A stretch of 64,000 bases of DNA, taken from positions 558,001 through 622,000 of the forward strand of contig NZ_VTOL01000001.1 of the NCBI RefSeq assembly GCF_009801115.1, given 5' to 3'. A program made the translations under genes and the position numbers. The notes below the pieces were generated by a model that was given only the letters and a program-made list of their open reading frames with translations, ran no database searches and was not told the origin of the DNA. This document shows, one piece after another, positions 63,681-64,000 of the stretch. Numbering within the stretch: position 1 is the first letter of the stretch; each line of letters opens with the position of its first letter. The DNA is from Dyadobacter sp. 3J3. Its GTDB lineage: Bacteria; Bacteroidota; Bacteroidia; Cytophagales; Spirosomataceae.

Positions 63681-63728
63681 TTTATTGATATTTTTTAGAA
63701 ACAAAGTATAAAACCGCTTTGTCTAAGA

Positions 63729-64000
63729 TCAGGATTCACTAAAACGGCTGATATCCAAAACTTCAAATTCCATCATCCCGGCGGGTACTTTAATCTCGGT
63801 TGTTTCACCCACTTTTTTACCCAAAAGACCTTTTCCAATCGGCGAGCCGACAGAAATTTTTCCGGTTTTTAAATCAGCTTCTTCTTCGGAAACAAGCGTA
63901 TATGTTACTTCAATACCGTTTTTACGGTTTTTGATTTTCACTTTGGATAAAATTGCAACCTGTGAATTATCAATCGATGACTCATCGATCACACGTGCAT
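63729..64000 (-). CDS. greA: Transcription elongation factor GreA, C-terminal part (5' end outside window)
   Basis: The frame is open to the window edge, so only the last ~90 residues are visible. They match the GreA C-terminal domain: ARVIDESSIDNSQVAILSKV, TYTLVSEEEADLKTGKISVG, SPIGKGLLGKKVGETTEIKV and PAGMMEFEVLDISRF. GreA rescues backtracked RNA polymerase by stimulating transcript cleavage; the N-terminal coiled coil with the acidic tip lies beyond base 64000. A strong terminator follows the stop. Confidence 0.93.
   Translation of the reverse strand, partial: ARVIDESSIDNSQVAILSKVKIKNRKNGIEVTYTLVSEEEADLKTGKISVGSPIGKGLLGKKVGETTEIKVPAGMMEFEVLDISRFSES

Overview
The window reads as a chromosomal segment of a Bacteroidetes bacterium, most likely order Cytophagales. 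The evidence is several proteins with C-terminal type IX secretion (T9SS) sorting domains, an SMP/Y_Y_Y hybrid histidine kinase, a TonB-dependent receptor with a carboxypeptidase-like N-terminal domain, LytTR/LytS-type two-component proteins, NamZ/DUF1343, DUF1223 and YHS proteins, and sparse Shine-Dalgarno sequences. A Dyadobacter- or Spirosoma-like genus is my inference only. No rRNA, tRNA, CRISPR array, intact insertion sequence or prophage was seen.

Layout. 1-5.5 kb: ion and amino-acid transport (truncated APC permease, AGCS symporter, NhaA, DUF389). 5.5-9.0 kb: a small accessory region with a gene remnant, a DHFR-like reductase and an A+T-rich rmuC framed by imperfect inverted repeats. 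9.0-18.3 kb: a sigma-54 response regulator, an operon (NRDE, ATP-grasp, LysE, a frameshifted gene, an alpha/beta hydrolase) and a 1291-residue hybrid kinase. 18.6-23.7 kb: nine co-directional genes, mostly exported (DinB, YceI, two YHS, DoxX, an outer-membrane-like protein, DM13, DUF1223, MsrB), which together look like an envelope redox or repair module. 24.0-28.1 kb: two Tat-type exported enzymes and a TlpA/DUF202/methyltransferase operon, followed by relics of a Crp/Fnr regulator and a TauE/SafE permease.

28.6-38.7 kb holds the most unusual locus. A membrane-spanning AraC/TolB-like/TPR regulator is followed by three near-identical 14-mers at about 20-bp phasing, then a four-gene run: an NTF2-like lipoprotein, a T9SS cargo, an Hcp-like protein with a Sec signal peptide, and a second T9SS cargo. 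A second TolB-like/TPR protein lies beyond it. 39-52 kb: M81 and M12-type metallopeptidases, small orphan genes, an HD protein, a haem-binding lipoprotein, YhdH-type oxidoreductase and PoxB-type pyruvate oxidase; 44.9-45.3 kb contains three tandem minus-strand terminator hairpins with no gene between them. 52.4-57.2 kb: a TonB receptor / repeat protein / LytS kinase / LytTR regulator operon. 57-64 kb: small secreted or membrane proteins, a possible pseudogene, NamZ, a PA0069-type radical SAM protein, an M42 aminopeptidase, a small HExxH protein and the C-terminal part of GreA, cut by the window end.

All function calls come from reading translations and motifs; no database search was run.
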